NCBI RefSeq assembly: GCF_003293675.1
Contig: NZ_CP029984.1
Location: 1,444,472-1,508,471 of the forward strand
Length of the DNA stretch: 64,000 nt
Reading direction: 5' to 3'
Source of the DNA: Gardnerella leopoldii
Lineage (GTDB): Bacteria > Actinomycetota > Actinomycetes > Actinomycetales > Bifidobacteriaceae
Made by a program: the position numbers and the translations under genes. Shown in pieces: positions 9,211-19,265 of this stretch. Under the pieces are notes generated by a model, which saw nothing but the letters and a program-made list of their open reading frames with translations, did not search any database and was not told the origin of the DNA. The number at the start of each line of letters is the position of its first letter. Positions within the stretch are counted from its first letter, which is position 1.

Positions 9211-11616
9211 ATGGCACTTGCACTGTATCGTAGATATCGCCCTGACACGTTTGATGGTGTTATTGGGCAGGATCAGGTTACCATACCTTTGTCTAGAGCA
9301 TTAGACCAAGGGAAAATAACGCATGCATATTTATTTTCTGGACCACGTGGATGCGGTAAAACAAGTTCTGCGCGAATTTTAGCTCGCTGCATTAATTGCG
9401 AAAAAGGACCAACTTCGCACCCATGCGGAGAGTGCCAAAGCTGTAAAGATTTAGCTACTGGCGGTGCCGGTTCCATCGACGTTGTAGAGATTGATGCTGC
9501 AAGCCATAACGGTGTCGATGATGCTAGAGAGTTGCGTGAGCGTGCAGGCTTCGCTCCTGCTCGTGACCGTTATAAGATTTTCATTCTCGATGAAGCTCAT
9601 ATGGTTACACAGCAAGGTTTTAATGCTTTGCTTAAGATTGTAGAAGAGCCGCCTGAACATGTAATGTTTATTTTTGCTACCACTGAGCCGGATAAAGTTA
9701 TTGGCACTATTCGTTCGCGTACACACCATTATCCTTTCAGACTTGTGCCTCCAGAGGTAATGTCTCCATATCTTGAAGATATTTGCAAAAAGGAAGGTAT
9801 TCTGCCACAGGCGGGAGTTCTTCGCCTTGTTATGCGCGCTGGTGCGGGATCAATGCGAGATACGTTATCTGTGCTCGATCAGCTTATGGTGGGTGCTGTT
9901 GATGGTTCAATTTCTTTGGATTCTGCGGTTGCTTTATTAGGTTTTACGCCTAATTCATTGATTAGCGAATTCATTGACGATCTTATTAATCATGATGGTG
10001 CTTCGATATACGATGTAGTTCGTCGCGTTATTGTTGGAGGCTACGATACTCGTAAGTTTGTAGAAGATTTATTAGGTAGAGTTCGTGATTTGTTGCTTAT
10101 GGTATCTGCAGGCCCTAAAGCGGCTTCAAGCTTACTTAATGATGTTTCTCCAGAAGATTTGGAAATATTGAATAAGCAATCTGCAAGCATGACATTGCAT
10201 GATTTAGCACGTATGGCTCAAACAATTAATGATGCTTTAAGTGCAATGGCTAGTGCAATTTCTCCTCGCATGAATTTGGAAATTTTAGTTGCTCGTTTGC
10301 TTGCAGACAGCGAAACTTCAAATACTGTTGCAACTAATTTGCGCATCAATAACGTGCAACAACAAAATATTTCCACTTCTAAGCAGAATATTCAAAATAA
10401 AGTATCTTCTGGTGCTCATTTCGTAGGTTCTACAAGCAATAAGAAATATGTTTCTGCAGATAGTGAGAATAATAGTACTTCAAATTCTTCACTACCTTCT
10501 GAAACTACAGCATCGCCTATTGCTAAAGCAGAAACGCAATCTGCTACAAACACAAAAGAAACGGAATCTAAAAAAGTGTTTTTGAACGATGCACATAATG
10601 CTAATTCAAAGAATGATTCCATGGATACTGATGCAATGTGGGATAAAGTAGTTTCAAAATTGCCTGATGACGTACGTGAGTATGTAACTCGTGAGTATGT
10701 TCCTACAGTGCAACTTACTTCAGCACAATCAGGTCGACAGCGTCTTATTTTGACTTTTAATGAGCCTATGAGTCAACATGCGTTTGCGCTCGCAGTATGC
10801 ACTACTTCTCCATATGATGGACAAAAAGTGCCAAAAGTAGTAATGAATGAAGTGCATGAGATATTTGGCACGCAAGTAATGATTGCTCCTGCACCAGTTG
10901 CTGCTAATGGTGAACAAGTAGAATCTGTTGCTCGAATGGATCCGCAGAAGCTTGCAAAAGTTAAGCGCGATATTTTATTGCGTAAAACAGGTATATCTGC
11001 TGGTTTTAGTAATAAAACTGATTCTGATAGCAGCGGAATAAATAAAAATCCGACTAAAAAAGAATCTTCGGGTTTTAGTGGCGCTGATGGCTCCGCAGCA
11101 TCAGTAGCTTCTGAAAATACTGCGGATGAGCTAAGTGATGTTGCGAATGCGGATGATGATGTTTGGGCAGACATGTCGTCTATGCCTATGTCGGATGTGA
11201 TTGCAATGCCAGAAAACTCTTCTTCTGAAGAGTCTTCTTCTAAAGACTCTTCTATTGAAGATGAGCCTATGAATCATGATGACGAGATTACAATACATAA
11301 GAGTTCGCATTCTCATAACCGAGATGAAGCTATTTCTGGTGTCTTGGATCAAGCTAAACTACAGTCTCAAGTTCAGAATGCAACTAATACTTCAGAATTG
11401 TCTGCTGAATCAATTCAGACTACTGTTTCTCCTACGAATGGAGCTACTGCTGACGAATGTTCAATGGACGATGCTTCATTAGAATCAGCAACATCTGTAA
11501 GCACTGATGAGCTTAAACAAATTTTTGAAGTTAAATCTGTTGAAGAATTTGCTTCCACTGATCCTAAAAATCCTAAAAATGCGATTATGAGCGTTAAGAA
11601 AAAGCAAGAGGAGTAG
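9211..11616 (+). CDS. dnaX: DNA polymerase III gamma/tau subunit
   Basis: The clamp-loader ATPase of the replicative holoenzyme. Residues 1-370 form the AAA+ core: Walker A GPRGCGKTS, a four-Cys zinc module (CINCEKG...CGECQSC), Walker B ILDEAHMV and the sensor/arginine region IRSRTHHYPF. The 801-residue total is long. From about residue 385 it becomes a Ser/Asn/Thr-rich linker, interrupted by a folded segment around residues 470-600 (MWDKVVSKLPDDVREYV, a tau domain III-like region), then an acidic Ser/Asp-rich tail. Runs of AAAAAA occur in the linker, but none is phased as a classic -1 slippery heptamer, so only tau is predicted. recR follows 6 nt downstream. Confidence 0.97.
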   Translation: MALALYRRYRPDTFDGVIGQDQVTIPLSRALDQGKITHAYLFSGPRGCGKTSSARILARCINCEKGPTSHPCGECQSCKDLATGGAGSIDVVEIDAASHNGVDDARELRERAGFAPARDRYKIFILDEAHMVTQQGFNALLKIVEEPPEHVMFIFATTEPDKVIGTIRSRTHHYPFRLVPPEVMSPYLEDICKKEGILPQAGVLRLVMRAGAGSMRDTLSVLDQLMVGAVDGSISLDSAVALLGFTPNSLISEFIDDLINHDGASIYDVVRRVIVGGYDTRKFVEDLLGRVRDLLLMVSAGPKAASSLLNDVSPEDLEILNKQSASMTLHDLARMAQTINDALSAMASAISPRMNLEILVARLLADSETSNTVATNLRINNVQQQNISTSKQNIQNKVSSGAHFVGSTSNKKYVSADSENNSTSNSSLPSETTASPIAKAETQSATNTKETESKKVFLNDAHNANSKNDSMDTDAMWDKVVSKLPDDVREYVTREYVPTVQLTSAQSGRQRLILTFNEPMSQHAFALAVCTTSPYDGQKVPKVVMNEVHEIFGTQVMIAPAPVAANGEQVESVARMDPQKLAKVKRDILLRKTGISAGFSNKTDSDSSGINKNPTKKESSGFSGADGSAASVASENTADELSDVANADDDVWADMSSMPMSDVIAMPENSSSEESSSKDSSIEDEPMNHDDEITIHKSSHSHNRDEAISGVLDQAKLQSQVQNATNTSELSAESIQTTVSPTNGATADECSMDDASLESATSVSTDELKQIFEVKSVEEFASTDPKNPKNAIMSVKKKQEE

Positions 11617-11622
11617 TTTACA

Positions 11623-12231
11623 GTGCATAATTCATCGTCATATGATGGAGCAATTGGTCGCTTAATTGAAGCATTTTCAAAGCTTCCAGGGATTGGACCT
11701 AAAGGCGCTCAGCGTATTGCGTTTTACTTACTTTCTTCCTCGGATAAAGATGTTCAAGAGCTAATAGACGCAATTAATAACATGAAAGAAAGTGTGCGTT
11801 TTTGTGATGTATGCGGAAACGTATGTGAGCAGAGTCCTTGCATAGTATGCGCAGATCCTCGGCGTGATCATAGCAAAATTTGCGTAGTTGAAGAACCTAA
11901 AGACATTATGAGTATTGAGCGAACTCATGAGTATTCAGGTGTTTATCATGTTCTTGGTGGTGCAATTAACCCAATGGCAAATGTTGGGCCTGGGGACTTA
12001 GCAATTACGCAATTACTTGAACGTCTTAAAGATGCAAAAGTTCAAGAAATTATTCTTGCGCTTGATCCTGATATAGAAGGTGAAGCGACTGTTACGTATT
12101 TGGCTCGATTGCTCGATCCTCTAGGAATTAAAGTTACTCGCTTGGCAAGTGGATTGCCTGTTGGTGGAGATTTAGAGTATGCGGATGAGATCACTTTAGG
12201 TCGTGCATTTTCTGGCCGTCAATCTGTGTAA
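11623..12231 (+). CDS. recR: Recombination mediator RecR
   Basis: 202 residues from GTG 11623. An HhH motif at [17 protein letters not shown] is followed by a four-Cys zinc finger ([16 protein letters not shown]) and a Toprim domain ([14 protein letters not shown]...[12 protein letters not shown]). RecR loads RecA at gaps with RecF/RecO. The dnaX-recR pairing is conserved widely in bacteria. The start codon lies 6 nt after dnaX with GAGGAG at the dnaX 3' end as its ribosome site, so the two form an operon. Confidence 0.97.
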   Translation: MHNSSSYDGAIGRLIEAFSKLPGIGPKGAQRIAFYLLSSSDKDVQELIDAINNMKESVRFCDVCGNVCEQSPCIVCADPRRDHSKICVVEEPKDIMSIERTHEYSGVYHVLGGAINPMANVGPGDLAITQLLERLKDAKVQEIILALDPDIEGEATVTYLARLLDPLGIKVTRLASGLPVGGDLEYADEITLGRAFSGRQSV

Positions 12232-12360
12232 TTTTGAATATTGTTTTTATGTGCACAAATTATTATCAATAAATAGGGCATAGTTGGTAGTCTGATATCG
12301 AAGCCATTATTCGGCATATCCTGTGCGTTTATCAATATTGACATGAGCAAGGGGTAAAAA

Positions 12361-13125
12361 TTGGCGCTTATCGTACAGAAATACGGTGGTTCTTCTGTAG
12401 CGGATACGGATTCCATACAACGTGTTGCCAAACGCATTCTTTCTACAAAAGCAGAAGGCAATGATGTTGCTGTTGTAGTTTCAGCGATGGGAGATACAAC
12501 TGACGATTTAATTGATCAAGCAATGAGTGTAAATACTAATCCTCCTGCTCGCGAAATGGATATGCTTATGACAGCAGGCGAACGAATTTCTATGAGTTTG
12601 CTTGCAATGGCTATTCATGCTCAAGGATCTCATGCTTATTCTTTTACTGGTTCTCAAGCTGGATTTATGACAGATACTCAGTTCGGAGCTGCGCATATTC
12701 GTGCGGTTAAGCCTGATCGTGTCAGAAGAGCTCTTAGCAAAGGCAGTGTTGCAATTGTTGCCGGGTTCCAAGGAATTAACGAAGTTGGAGATGACACGAC
12801 TCTCGGTAGAGGTGGTTCGGATACTTCAGCTGTAGCTCTTGCGGTTGCTTTAGGTGCTGATATATGTGAGATTTACACGGATGTAGATGGAGTATTTACT
12901 GCAGACCCACGTATTGTGCCAACTGCAAAACGTATTCCTGTAATCGATTATGATTCGATGCTTGAAATGTCATCTTGCGGTTCGCGCGTACTTGCTTTGC
13001 GTTGTGTTGAGTACGCTCAGCGTTTTGGCATGCCTCTTCATGTTAGAAGTTCATTCTCGCATAGGAACGGAACGCTTATAGTTCCAAATAATATTAATCC
13101 GAACGATTTGCCTAATCTGAGTTAG
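12361..13125 (+). CDS. Aspartate kinase, catalytic (alpha) part
   Basis: 254 residues from TTG 12361 with a clear AAGGGG Shine-Dalgarno at 12349-12354. It contains the complete amino-acid kinase fold: [11 protein letters not shown] at the N-terminus, [13 protein letters not shown], and [26 protein letters not shown] in the substrate/ATP region. It stops at TAG 13123-13125, just where a standard aspartokinase would continue into its ACT domains. Those domains are encoded by the next gene. It catalyses ATP-dependent phosphorylation of aspartate, the entry to lysine, threonine, methionine and diaminopimelate. Fused in most bacteria, split here. Confidence 0.93.
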   Translation: MALIVQKYGGSSVADTDSIQRVAKRILSTKAEGNDVAVVVSAMGDTTDDLIDQAMSVNTNPPAREMDMLMTAGERISMSLLAMAIHAQGSHAYSFTGSQAGFMTDTQFGAAHIRAVKPDRVRRALSKGSVAIVAGFQGINEVGDDTTLGRGGSDTSAVALAVALGADICEIYTDVDGVFTADPRIVPTAKRIPVIDYDSMLEMSSCGSRVLALRCVEYAQRFGMPLHVRSSFSHRNGTLIVPNNINPNDLPNLS

Positions 13126-13188
13126 AAAATACAAAACTAAATATTAATAGATAATGTCAAATAATCTTCGAGCTTAAAGGCGGTAACA

Positions 13189-13758
13189 ATGGTAAACCAC
13201 GATATTCTTTCGACTATGGGCGATTTATTTCCTGATTTAGGTCCGGAAACTCCTGTTATTTCTGGCGTTGCTCATGATCGCAGTGAGGCAATGATTACGG
13301 TTCGCGGTATTCCAGATATTCCTGGTATGGCTGCGAAAGTATTTACAACTCTTGCAAAAGCAAATGTAAATATTGACATGATTGCGCAAGCAAGTGCTTC
13401 TACTGGTACAGCAGATATTTCTATTACTGCTCCAGGAGCGTCAATGGAAGCAGTCCGTAAAGTTCTAGAAGAAGCGCATGATGAATTGAAATTTACTTCT
13501 ATGGATGTCGTTCCAGTAGTAGGAAAAGTAGCTGTTGTTGGCGTTGGTATGAAAACACATTCAGGTCTAGCTGCTACCTTCTTCACTGCGCTAAGTGAAC
13601 ATGGTATAAATACTTTGATGATTTCTACTTCGGAAATTCGTATTGCTGCCATGGTTCCTGTTGAACAAATTGATGAAGCTGTTCGTGCTTTGCATACTGC
13701 TTACGGTTTGGACGCAAGCCAAGTTGAAGCAGTAGTGTACGGCGGAAGCGGGCGCTGA
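13189..13758 (+). CDS. Aspartate kinase, regulatory (beta) ACT-domain part
   Basis: 189 residues with two ACT repeats: MITVRGIPDIPGMAAKVFTTL and VAVVGVGMKTHSGLAATFFTAL, the allosteric lysine/threonine sensor of aspartokinases. It has its own ATG and a GGCGG ribosome site, 63 nt after the catalytic gene's stop. In corynebacteria the beta subunit comes from an internal start in lysC; here it is a separate cistron. The first 25 residues resemble the linker that normally follows the kinase domain, consistent with an ancestral fission (inference). Confidence 0.9.
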   Translation: MVNHDILSTMGDLFPDLGPETPVISGVAHDRSEAMITVRGIPDIPGMAAKVFTTLAKANVNIDMIAQASASTGTADISITAPGASMEAVRKVLEEAHDELKFTSMDVVPVVGKVAVVGVGMKTHSGLAATFFTALSEHGINTLMISTSEIRIAAMVPVEQIDEAVRALHTAYGLDASQVEAVVYGGSGR

Positions 13759-13765
13759 AGCAATT

Positions 13766-13799
13766 TAAATTATTAAATTAACTAAATTATTAAATTAAC
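13766..13799 (+). repeat. Two 17-nt tandem copies
   Basis: TAAATTATTAAATTAAC occurs twice head to tail (13766-13782, 13783-13799), followed by a decayed third start, in the spacer between the ACT-domain gene and asd. This is AT-rich DNA of no known role. Confidence 0.85.
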
Positions 13800-13859
13800 T
13801 AAATTGTAGAATTGTAAAAACTGTAGAAATTATACGTACTTACTTTTAGGGGAGTCTCG

Positions 13860-14927
13860 ATGACAATTATCAACGAAAAAGGCGTGAACGTGGCAGTGCT
13901 CGGCGCAACTGGCCAAGTTGGTATGGTAATGCGTCGAGTGCTTGACGAGCGCGATTTTCCAATAAAAGATTTACGTTTTATGGCTTCCGCTCATTCTGCT
14001 GGCACAGTTTTGCAATATCGTGGCAAAGACGTAGTCGTAGAAGATGTAGAAAAAGCAGATTTGCACGGAATTGACATAGCTATTTTTTCTGCAGGCGGCG
14101 GAACTTCAAAAATTTGGGCTCCGAAATTCGCTGAAGCTGGCGCAATTGTAGTAGATAATTCTTCGCAATGGCGTATGCATAACGATGTGCCTTTGGTAGT
14201 TGCGGAAGTAAACCCTGAAGATTTAGATACTATTCCAAGAGGAATAGTAGCAAATCCAAATTGCACAACTATGGCTTGCATGCCTGTATTAAAGCCGCTT
14301 GCTGATGCTTTTGGATTAAAACGTTTAATAGTTTCGTCTTATCAAGCTGTTTCTGGCGCCGGTCGAGCAGGTGCTTTGCAACTCATGAATGAGGCTCAAG
14401 CTGCATTAAACCAAGGAGCAGATAAACTCGTTTTCGACGGTAGTGCAATAGATTTCCCTGAACCTACAAAAGTTGCTCGTACTATTGCTTTTAATGTAGT
14501 GCCTTTTATTGGTTCAATAGTTGATGACGGTTCTGAAGAAACTGACGAAGAACAAAAATTGCGCAATGAAAGCCGTAAGATTTTGCATTTGCCAAATCTT
14601 GCAGCCTCATGTACTTGTGTGCGCGTAGGTGTTTTCACTGGTCACGGCATGAGTGTAAACGCTGAGTTTGAGCATGATGTAACTCCAGACATGGCTCGCG
14701 AAGTATTAAGCAAGGCTGAAGGAGTTGAGCTTAACGATATTCCTACTCCTCAGCTAGCGGCAGGAAAGTCTGCAAGTTATGTTGGTAGAATTAGGCAAGA
14801 CCAAGCGATCGATGGAAATAAGGGATTGGCACTTTTCATCACTAACGATAATTTGCGAAAAGGTGCTGCACTAAATGCTGTGCAATTGGCTGAAATTATT
14901 GCTAAAAAGCGTAATTTCCTAAACTAA
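13860..14927 (+). CDS. asd: Aspartate-semialdehyde dehydrogenase
   Basis: 355 residues. It reduces aspartyl phosphate to aspartate semialdehyde with NADPH, directly after aspartokinase. Seen: NADP-binding VLGATGQVGMVMRRVLDERD, the catalytic Cys in ANPNCTTMACMPVL, the QAVSGAGRAG loop and a C-terminal GHGMSVNAEFE region containing the active-site His. A strong AGGGGAG ribosome site precedes ATG 13860. Its position after the two aspartokinase genes makes one lysine/methionine/threonine precursor module. Confidence 0.97.
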   Translation: MTIINEKGVNVAVLGATGQVGMVMRRVLDERDFPIKDLRFMASAHSAGTVLQYRGKDVVVEDVEKADLHGIDIAIFSAGGGTSKIWAPKFAEAGAIVVDNSSQWRMHNDVPLVVAEVNPEDLDTIPRGIVANPNCTTMACMPVLKPLADAFGLKRLIVSSYQAVSGAGRAGALQLMNEAQAALNQGADKLVFDGSAIDFPEPTKVARTIAFNVVPFIGSIVDDGSEETDEEQKLRNESRKILHLPNLAASCTCVRVGVFTGHGMSVNAEFEHDVTPDMAREVLSKAEGVELNDIPTPQLAAGKSASYVGRIRQDQAIDGNKGLALFITNDNLRKGAALNAVQLAEIIAKKRNFLN

Positions 14928-14979
14928 TTATGGTTATATTGCGCTCGCGATTATGTAAGATTTTGCGTAAACTGGAATT

Positions 14980-15600
14980 ATGTCAATAGCATCTGAAGAA
15001 ATACAGCAGCAACTCGATCGTATAGTGGCACTTGGGTATCCAGATGTGGCTGATATGAGTGCCGATGCTTTTCGTAAGTTGGCAAATCCTATATTGTGTG
15101 CGCTTGAAAATAGTAGTTTAGGTGCGAATATTTTATTGGTTCCTACGCGTGAATTAGTTTCGCCTGAATCGTTGATTTCTCGTACGAGTATTAATCGCAT
15201 GGCTGGATTCACCACTATGCCTCCGCGAGATATCATAAGTTTTCTTCCCAAAGACGGGTATGAGTTTCCTAAAGGCCCGTTCTATATAGTCGTCGATCCA
15301 CATACTGGCTCATCGTATTTGAATCGAGAGCCTGATGTCGCTCGTAAGCTTATTGATTCTGATGAACGTTTGCCTCTTACTCTTGAGGAAGGGCTTGCTA
15401 TTGCAACACAGCATCCAGATTGGCTTGAAAGCAAGAATGGATTTAATTTGCTTGGTTCGCAAAGCGCAGATGGGCGTGTGCCAAGTATATGGATGAGTCA
15501 GTGTGCTCCGCGTTTAGGTGCTGTTTGGCCAAATTCTCGTCATACTTGGCTTGGTAATGCATATTGCATGGAAAGATGTGGAGTGTCGTCGCTGAAGTAA
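14980..15600 (+). CDS. DUF5701-like actinobacterial protein of unknown function
   Basis: 206 residues, soluble, no signal peptide or membrane segment. The body includes LVPTRELVSPESLISR, FYIVVDPHTGSSYLN and RLPLTLEEGLAIATQHP, followed by a Cys/Trp-rich C-terminus, which I recognise as the DUF5701 family. Its function is unknown. There is no Shine-Dalgarno; a TAAACT hexamer ends 7 nt before the ATG, so the mRNA may be leaderless. Confidence 0.7.
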   Translation: MSIASEEIQQQLDRIVALGYPDVADMSADAFRKLANPILCALENSSLGANILLVPTRELVSPESLISRTSINRMAGFTTMPPRDIISFLPKDGYEFPKGPFYIVVDPHTGSSYLNREPDVARKLIDSDERLPLTLEEGLAIATQHPDWLESKNGFNLLGSQSADGRVPSIWMSQCAPRLGAVWPNSRHTWLGNAYCMERCGVSSLK

Positions 15601-15709
15601 GTTAGCGAATTTTGCGCTCATTTAGTAAAATAGTACGAAATATAACGGTAGATAATACAAATAAAGAGAAGTTGAATTTTTATAGTTTCTCATATTGTGA
15701 AGGTGCATT

Positions 15710-16411
15710 GTGGCATATATAACTTTTGATCATGTAGTGAAAGAATACCCATCAGGTTCTGGTGCTGTGCGAGCTTTAGATGATGCCAGTTTTACTGCAC
15801 AAAGCGGTGAGCTTACAGTAATCTTAGGTGCATCTGGCGCTGGAAAAACTACAGCATTAAATATTTTGGGCGGTATGGATACTGCGACAAGCGGTCGTGT
15901 TGTTGTTGGCGATTGCGATGTTACTAAGCTAAAAGGTCGTAATTTGGTTCGCTACCGCAGAGAAGACATTGGTTTTGTTTTTCAATTTTATAATTTAGTT
16001 CCAAATTTAACTGCTCTTGAAAACGTAGAGCTAGCTTCGCAAATTTGTGCAGATCATTTTGACCCTGCTCAAACGCTTATTGATGTTGGCTTGAAAGAAA
16101 GGCTTCATAATTTCCCAGCGCAACTTTCTGGCGGTGAGCAGCAACGCGTATCTATTGCGCGCGCTCTTGCTAAAAAACCTAAACTATTGCTATGTGACGA
16201 GCCTACTGGTGCTTTGGATTATGAAACAGGTAAGGCAGTATTGCAATTATTGCAAGATATTTGCCGAACTGAAGGCATGACAGTGCTGATTATTACTCAT
16301 AATGCTGCCATTGCTCCGATGGCTCACAAAGTTGTTCGTTTCCGTTCTGGAAAAGTTGTAGACGAAACTGTGCAAGAACATCCTATGGCTATAGCCGATA
16401 TTGAGTGGTGA
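15710..16411 (+). CDS. ABC transporter ATP-binding protein (MacB/LolD type)
   Basis: 233 residues from GTG 15710. Walker [11 protein letters not shown]-loop VFQFYN, signature LSGGEQQRV, Walker [13 protein letters not shown] and the switch His in IITHNA are all intact. This subfamily pairs with FtsX-like permeases and drives mechanical work on envelope substrates rather than classical import. The permease gene begins 13 nt downstream. The substrate is not evident from sequence. Confidence 0.93.
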   Translation: MAYITFDHVVKEYPSGSGAVRALDDASFTAQSGELTVILGASGAGKTTALNILGGMDTATSGRVVVGDCDVTKLKGRNLVRYRREDIGFVFQFYNLVPNLTALENVELASQICADHFDPAQTLIDVGLKERLHNFPAQLSGGEQQRVSIARALAKKPKLLLCDEPTGALDYETGKAVLQLLQDICRTEGMTVLIITHNAAIAPMAHKVVRFRSGKVVDETVQEHPMAIADIEW

Positions 16412-16424
16412 TTAGGTGGTTGTT

Positions 16425-19178
16425 ATGCGGAAAGTAGCAGCAGTTTCAAAGCAATCTGATAATAAAAATGCCAATAATGGTGGTGAAGTTAAGCGCATGC
16501 ATTCGTTGCTGCCAATAGTATTTATTAGCGCAATTAGAATGTGGGTTCGCGAATGGCGCCGCTTTTGCGTTCTTGCGGTTATTGCAATGCTTGGCGTTGC
16601 TGTTATGACTGGTATTTATGCAGGATGCAACGACATGTTTCTCGCTACTAACGATATGTATGCGAAATTGCATGCTTATGATTTGCAAATCGTATCTACT
16701 CTTGGTTTAACTAAAGACGATGTTGCAGCATTACGCGCGTTGCCAAGTGTGAGTGAAGTTGAAGCAGAGCGTTCTTGGAAAGCAACAGCGCACGCAACAG
16801 ATGATGCAAAGTCTTCATACGCAATGAATTTCGTGCATTATGTAGAATCACAAAAAAATCTTAATCGCTTGCATTTGCTTAAGGGCAACATGCCTAAAAA
16901 TAATAGTGAAGCTGTTGTAACTCAGCGATTTTTACACGATAGTGGATTGAGCATTGGCAATGTGATAGTAGTCAACGTGCAGCAAAATGCGGGCGTTGGA
17001 AGTCTTGGTTCTTCTAATTCAAAGTCTAAAACTTATCGTTTACGCATAACTGGTAGCGTGCTAGATAGCAACGATTTAAACAATCCTGATGGCTATCAAT
17101 CTAAAGCATTTCGTAACTCTGTGACGTCTAGATACCCAATATTTACTTCTGCTGCTCCTGATAACGTGACTAGCTTGCCGTATACAGCAATATCGGTGCG
17201 TTTGAATGATGCTCAACGTGTCAATGTTTTTTCTAAAGATTATCGTGGCATCGTCGACGATGCGTCTGAACAGATTCAAGAACGCGTGCAATCTAAACGC
17301 GAAACAGCTCGACGTAATCAAATTATCGACAAACAAGTTAATTTAGAATTAAAAAATATTATTGCAAACGATCCCAGGCTTCAGCGCGCTCCAAATTTTG
17401 TTAAAGAGCAAGCAAAAAAGCAAATTTGTAAACAAATTAAGTCAGAGATTCAAAAACGTGTTCCTCAAGCTCAATGGCATATATCTACTCGCATAGCTAA
17501 CGATAGTTATGCGAGTTTGCGTTCTGATGTTGCTTCAATACAGTCACTTGGATACGCTTTCCCAGCAGTATTTCTTGTTGTAGCAATGATGATGAGTTTA
17601 ACTGCTATGGCTCGTATGGTTGAAGAAGAGCGAGGGCTTATTGGCACATACTTAAGTTTGGGATACGGTCGTTCTACTGCAGTAACAAGACATGCTTTCT
17701 TCGCAATATTCGCGTGTTTTGTTGGCGGCGGAATTGGCGATATTATGGGTTTTCTTGCAATCCCTTCACTTTTACTAAAAATCTTGCGTGGTTTATACGC
17801 TGTGCCAGACGTTAGGTTGAAGTATGATTGGCTGTATGGCTCTTTGTGTGTGCTAGCATTTGTGATTCCTGTTGCAATATGCACAATCGTTGTTAGTTGG
17901 CGAGAAACAAAGCAAGTTCCTGCAGCTTTGTTAAGACCAAAAGCTCCAAAAGCTGGTTCTCGCGTTCTTCTTGAAAGGTTGCCTTGGATTTGGAAGCGAA
18001 TGAGTTTCTTAAATAAGGTTACCGTTCGCAATTTGGCGCGATTTAAAGGCAGATTGTGCATGACTATTGGTGGAGTTGCTGGTTGCACAGCGCTTATTGT
18101 TTGCGGTCTTGCTTTGAACGATACTGTTGCGACCTTGGGTATTCGCCAATACGAGGGAATTTATCGATACGATATGATTTCTATCTCGGCTCCAGGATCT
18201 TTCCAAAATATGAAGAAAAGCGTTGAGCAAGACAAGTCAAACAATAAAGTAGAAACTATACTTCCGGCTTATGTGGGCTCTGGAGAAATAGCTAAAAGTC
18301 AATCAAATAAGTCGAATAGTCGTCATGTTGAGGATGCGGAAAGCGTGCAGTTGATTGTTGTAAAAGACACAAAAGCTTTGTCTCATCTTGTAAATTTGCA
18401 GGATGTGAACAATAATTTGCAAACTATTAAACTTACGGATGAAGGTCCGTTGCTTTCTCAAAGCGCTGCTGCATCTCTGGACATTACTCGTGGTAGCGAA
18501 ATTAATGTGACGAATACTAGTTTTAAACGTGCGAAGGTTAAAGTTAAAGCTATTGTTCGTAATCTTATCGGTTCTAATATTTACATGACTGAACGTTGCT
18601 ACGAACGCTTATTTAATGGTGAAAACAGTAAGCTTCTGAAACATAATGCGTTAATTTTGCGTTTGCGCGGTAGCGATAATAATAAAATTAAATATGCTGA
18701 CAAGGTTTCTGAACGTGACGGTGTGCTTGCTGTTATGAATATTACGCGTATGAAGCATGCTTTTAGTTTTGATCTTATGAATGCTGTTGTTGCTTTAATC
18801 GTAACTTTGGCTGCTGGCTTAGCTTTAGCTGTGCTTTTTACTCTTGCAAGTACTAATATTTCGGAACGTACTCGCGAAATGGCTACGCTGAAAGTTCTTG
18901 GTTTTTATCGTAGAGAAGTTCATTCCTATGTGCATAAAGAAATGCTTACTTTAACTGTTATCGGCATTGCAGTTGGATTGCCATTAGGAAGGCTTATTGC
19001 AGGATTGTTAACTAGCGCGCTTCGTATGCCGTCTTTGTATTTTGAAGTTGAAGTAGCTCCTTTAAGCTATTGCATTGCTGGCGTTGCAACACTAATTTTT
19101 GCGTTAATTGTGCAATGGGCTACCAACCCAGCTTTGGATCGCATAGATCCAGTAAGCTCACTTAAAAGTGTGGAATAG
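16425..19178 (+). CDS. Large FtsX/MacB-type ABC permease
   Basis: About 917 residues from ATG 16425, chosen because TTAGGTGG sits 5 nt upstream; GTG 16416 is the alternative. An N-terminal membrane helix follows a basic cytosolic start (FCVLAVIAMLGVAVMTGIYAG). Next is a large extracytoplasmic domain with a charged, helical, probably coiled-coil stretch near residues 285-350, then three helices, a second FtsX-like half with another outer domain, and three C-terminal helices. This duplicated FtsX layout is typical of actinobacterial and Firmicute efflux permeases. It forms a two-gene transporter with the ATPase upstream. Confidence 0.9.
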   Translation: MRKVAAVSKQSDNKNANNGGEVKRMHSLLPIVFISAIRMWVREWRRFCVLAVIAMLGVAVMTGIYAGCNDMFLATNDMYAKLHAYDLQIVSTLGLTKDDVAALRALPSVSEVEAERSWKATAHATDDAKSSYAMNFVHYVESQKNLNRLHLLKGNMPKNNSEAVVTQRFLHDSGLSIGNVIVVNVQQNAGVGSLGSSNSKSKTYRLRITGSVLDSNDLNNPDGYQSKAFRNSVTSRYPIFTSAAPDNVTSLPYTAISVRLNDAQRVNVFSKDYRGIVDDASEQIQERVQSKRETARRNQIIDKQVNLELKNIIANDPRLQRAPNFVKEQAKKQICKQIKSEIQKRVPQAQWHISTRIANDSYASLRSDVASIQSLGYAFPAVFLVVAMMMSLTAMARMVEEERGLIGTYLSLGYGRSTAVTRHAFFAIFACFVGGGIGDIMGFLAIPSLLLKILRGLYAVPDVRLKYDWLYGSLCVLAFVIPVAICTIVVSWRETKQVPAALLRPKAPKAGSRVLLERLPWIWKRMSFLNKVTVRNLARFKGRLCMTIGGVAGCTALIVCGLALNDTVATLGIRQYEGIYRYDMISISAPGSFQNMKKSVEQDKSNNKVETILPAYVGSGEIAKSQSNKSNSRHVEDAESVQLIVVKDTKALSHLVNLQDVNNNLQTIKLTDEGPLLSQSAAASLDITRGSEINVTNTSFKRAKVKVKAIVRNLIGSNIYMTERCYERLFNGENSKLLKHNALILRLRGSDNNKIKYADKVSERDGVLAVMNITRMKHAFSFDLMNAVVALIVTLAAGLALAVLFTLASTNISERTREMATLKVLGFYRREVHSYVHKEMLTLTVIGIAVGLPLGRLIAGLLTSALRMPSLYFEVEVAPLSYCIAGVATLIFALIVQWATNPALDRIDPVSSLKSVE

Positions 19179-19265
19179 TTGCGCGAATTGTAGAATGCGT
19201 AATGAATAGTTAAGGGTTCCTATAAAATTAGAAATTCGTGGCTATTAAGGAACGGAGTTGTAATA

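Noticed and set aside
10567-10582. Possible programmed -1 frameshift site (A-run) in dnaX that would make gamma
   Set aside because: The six A bases are read as TCT AAA AAA GTG, so the X XXY YYZ phase is wrong; the similar run near 11055 has the same problem.
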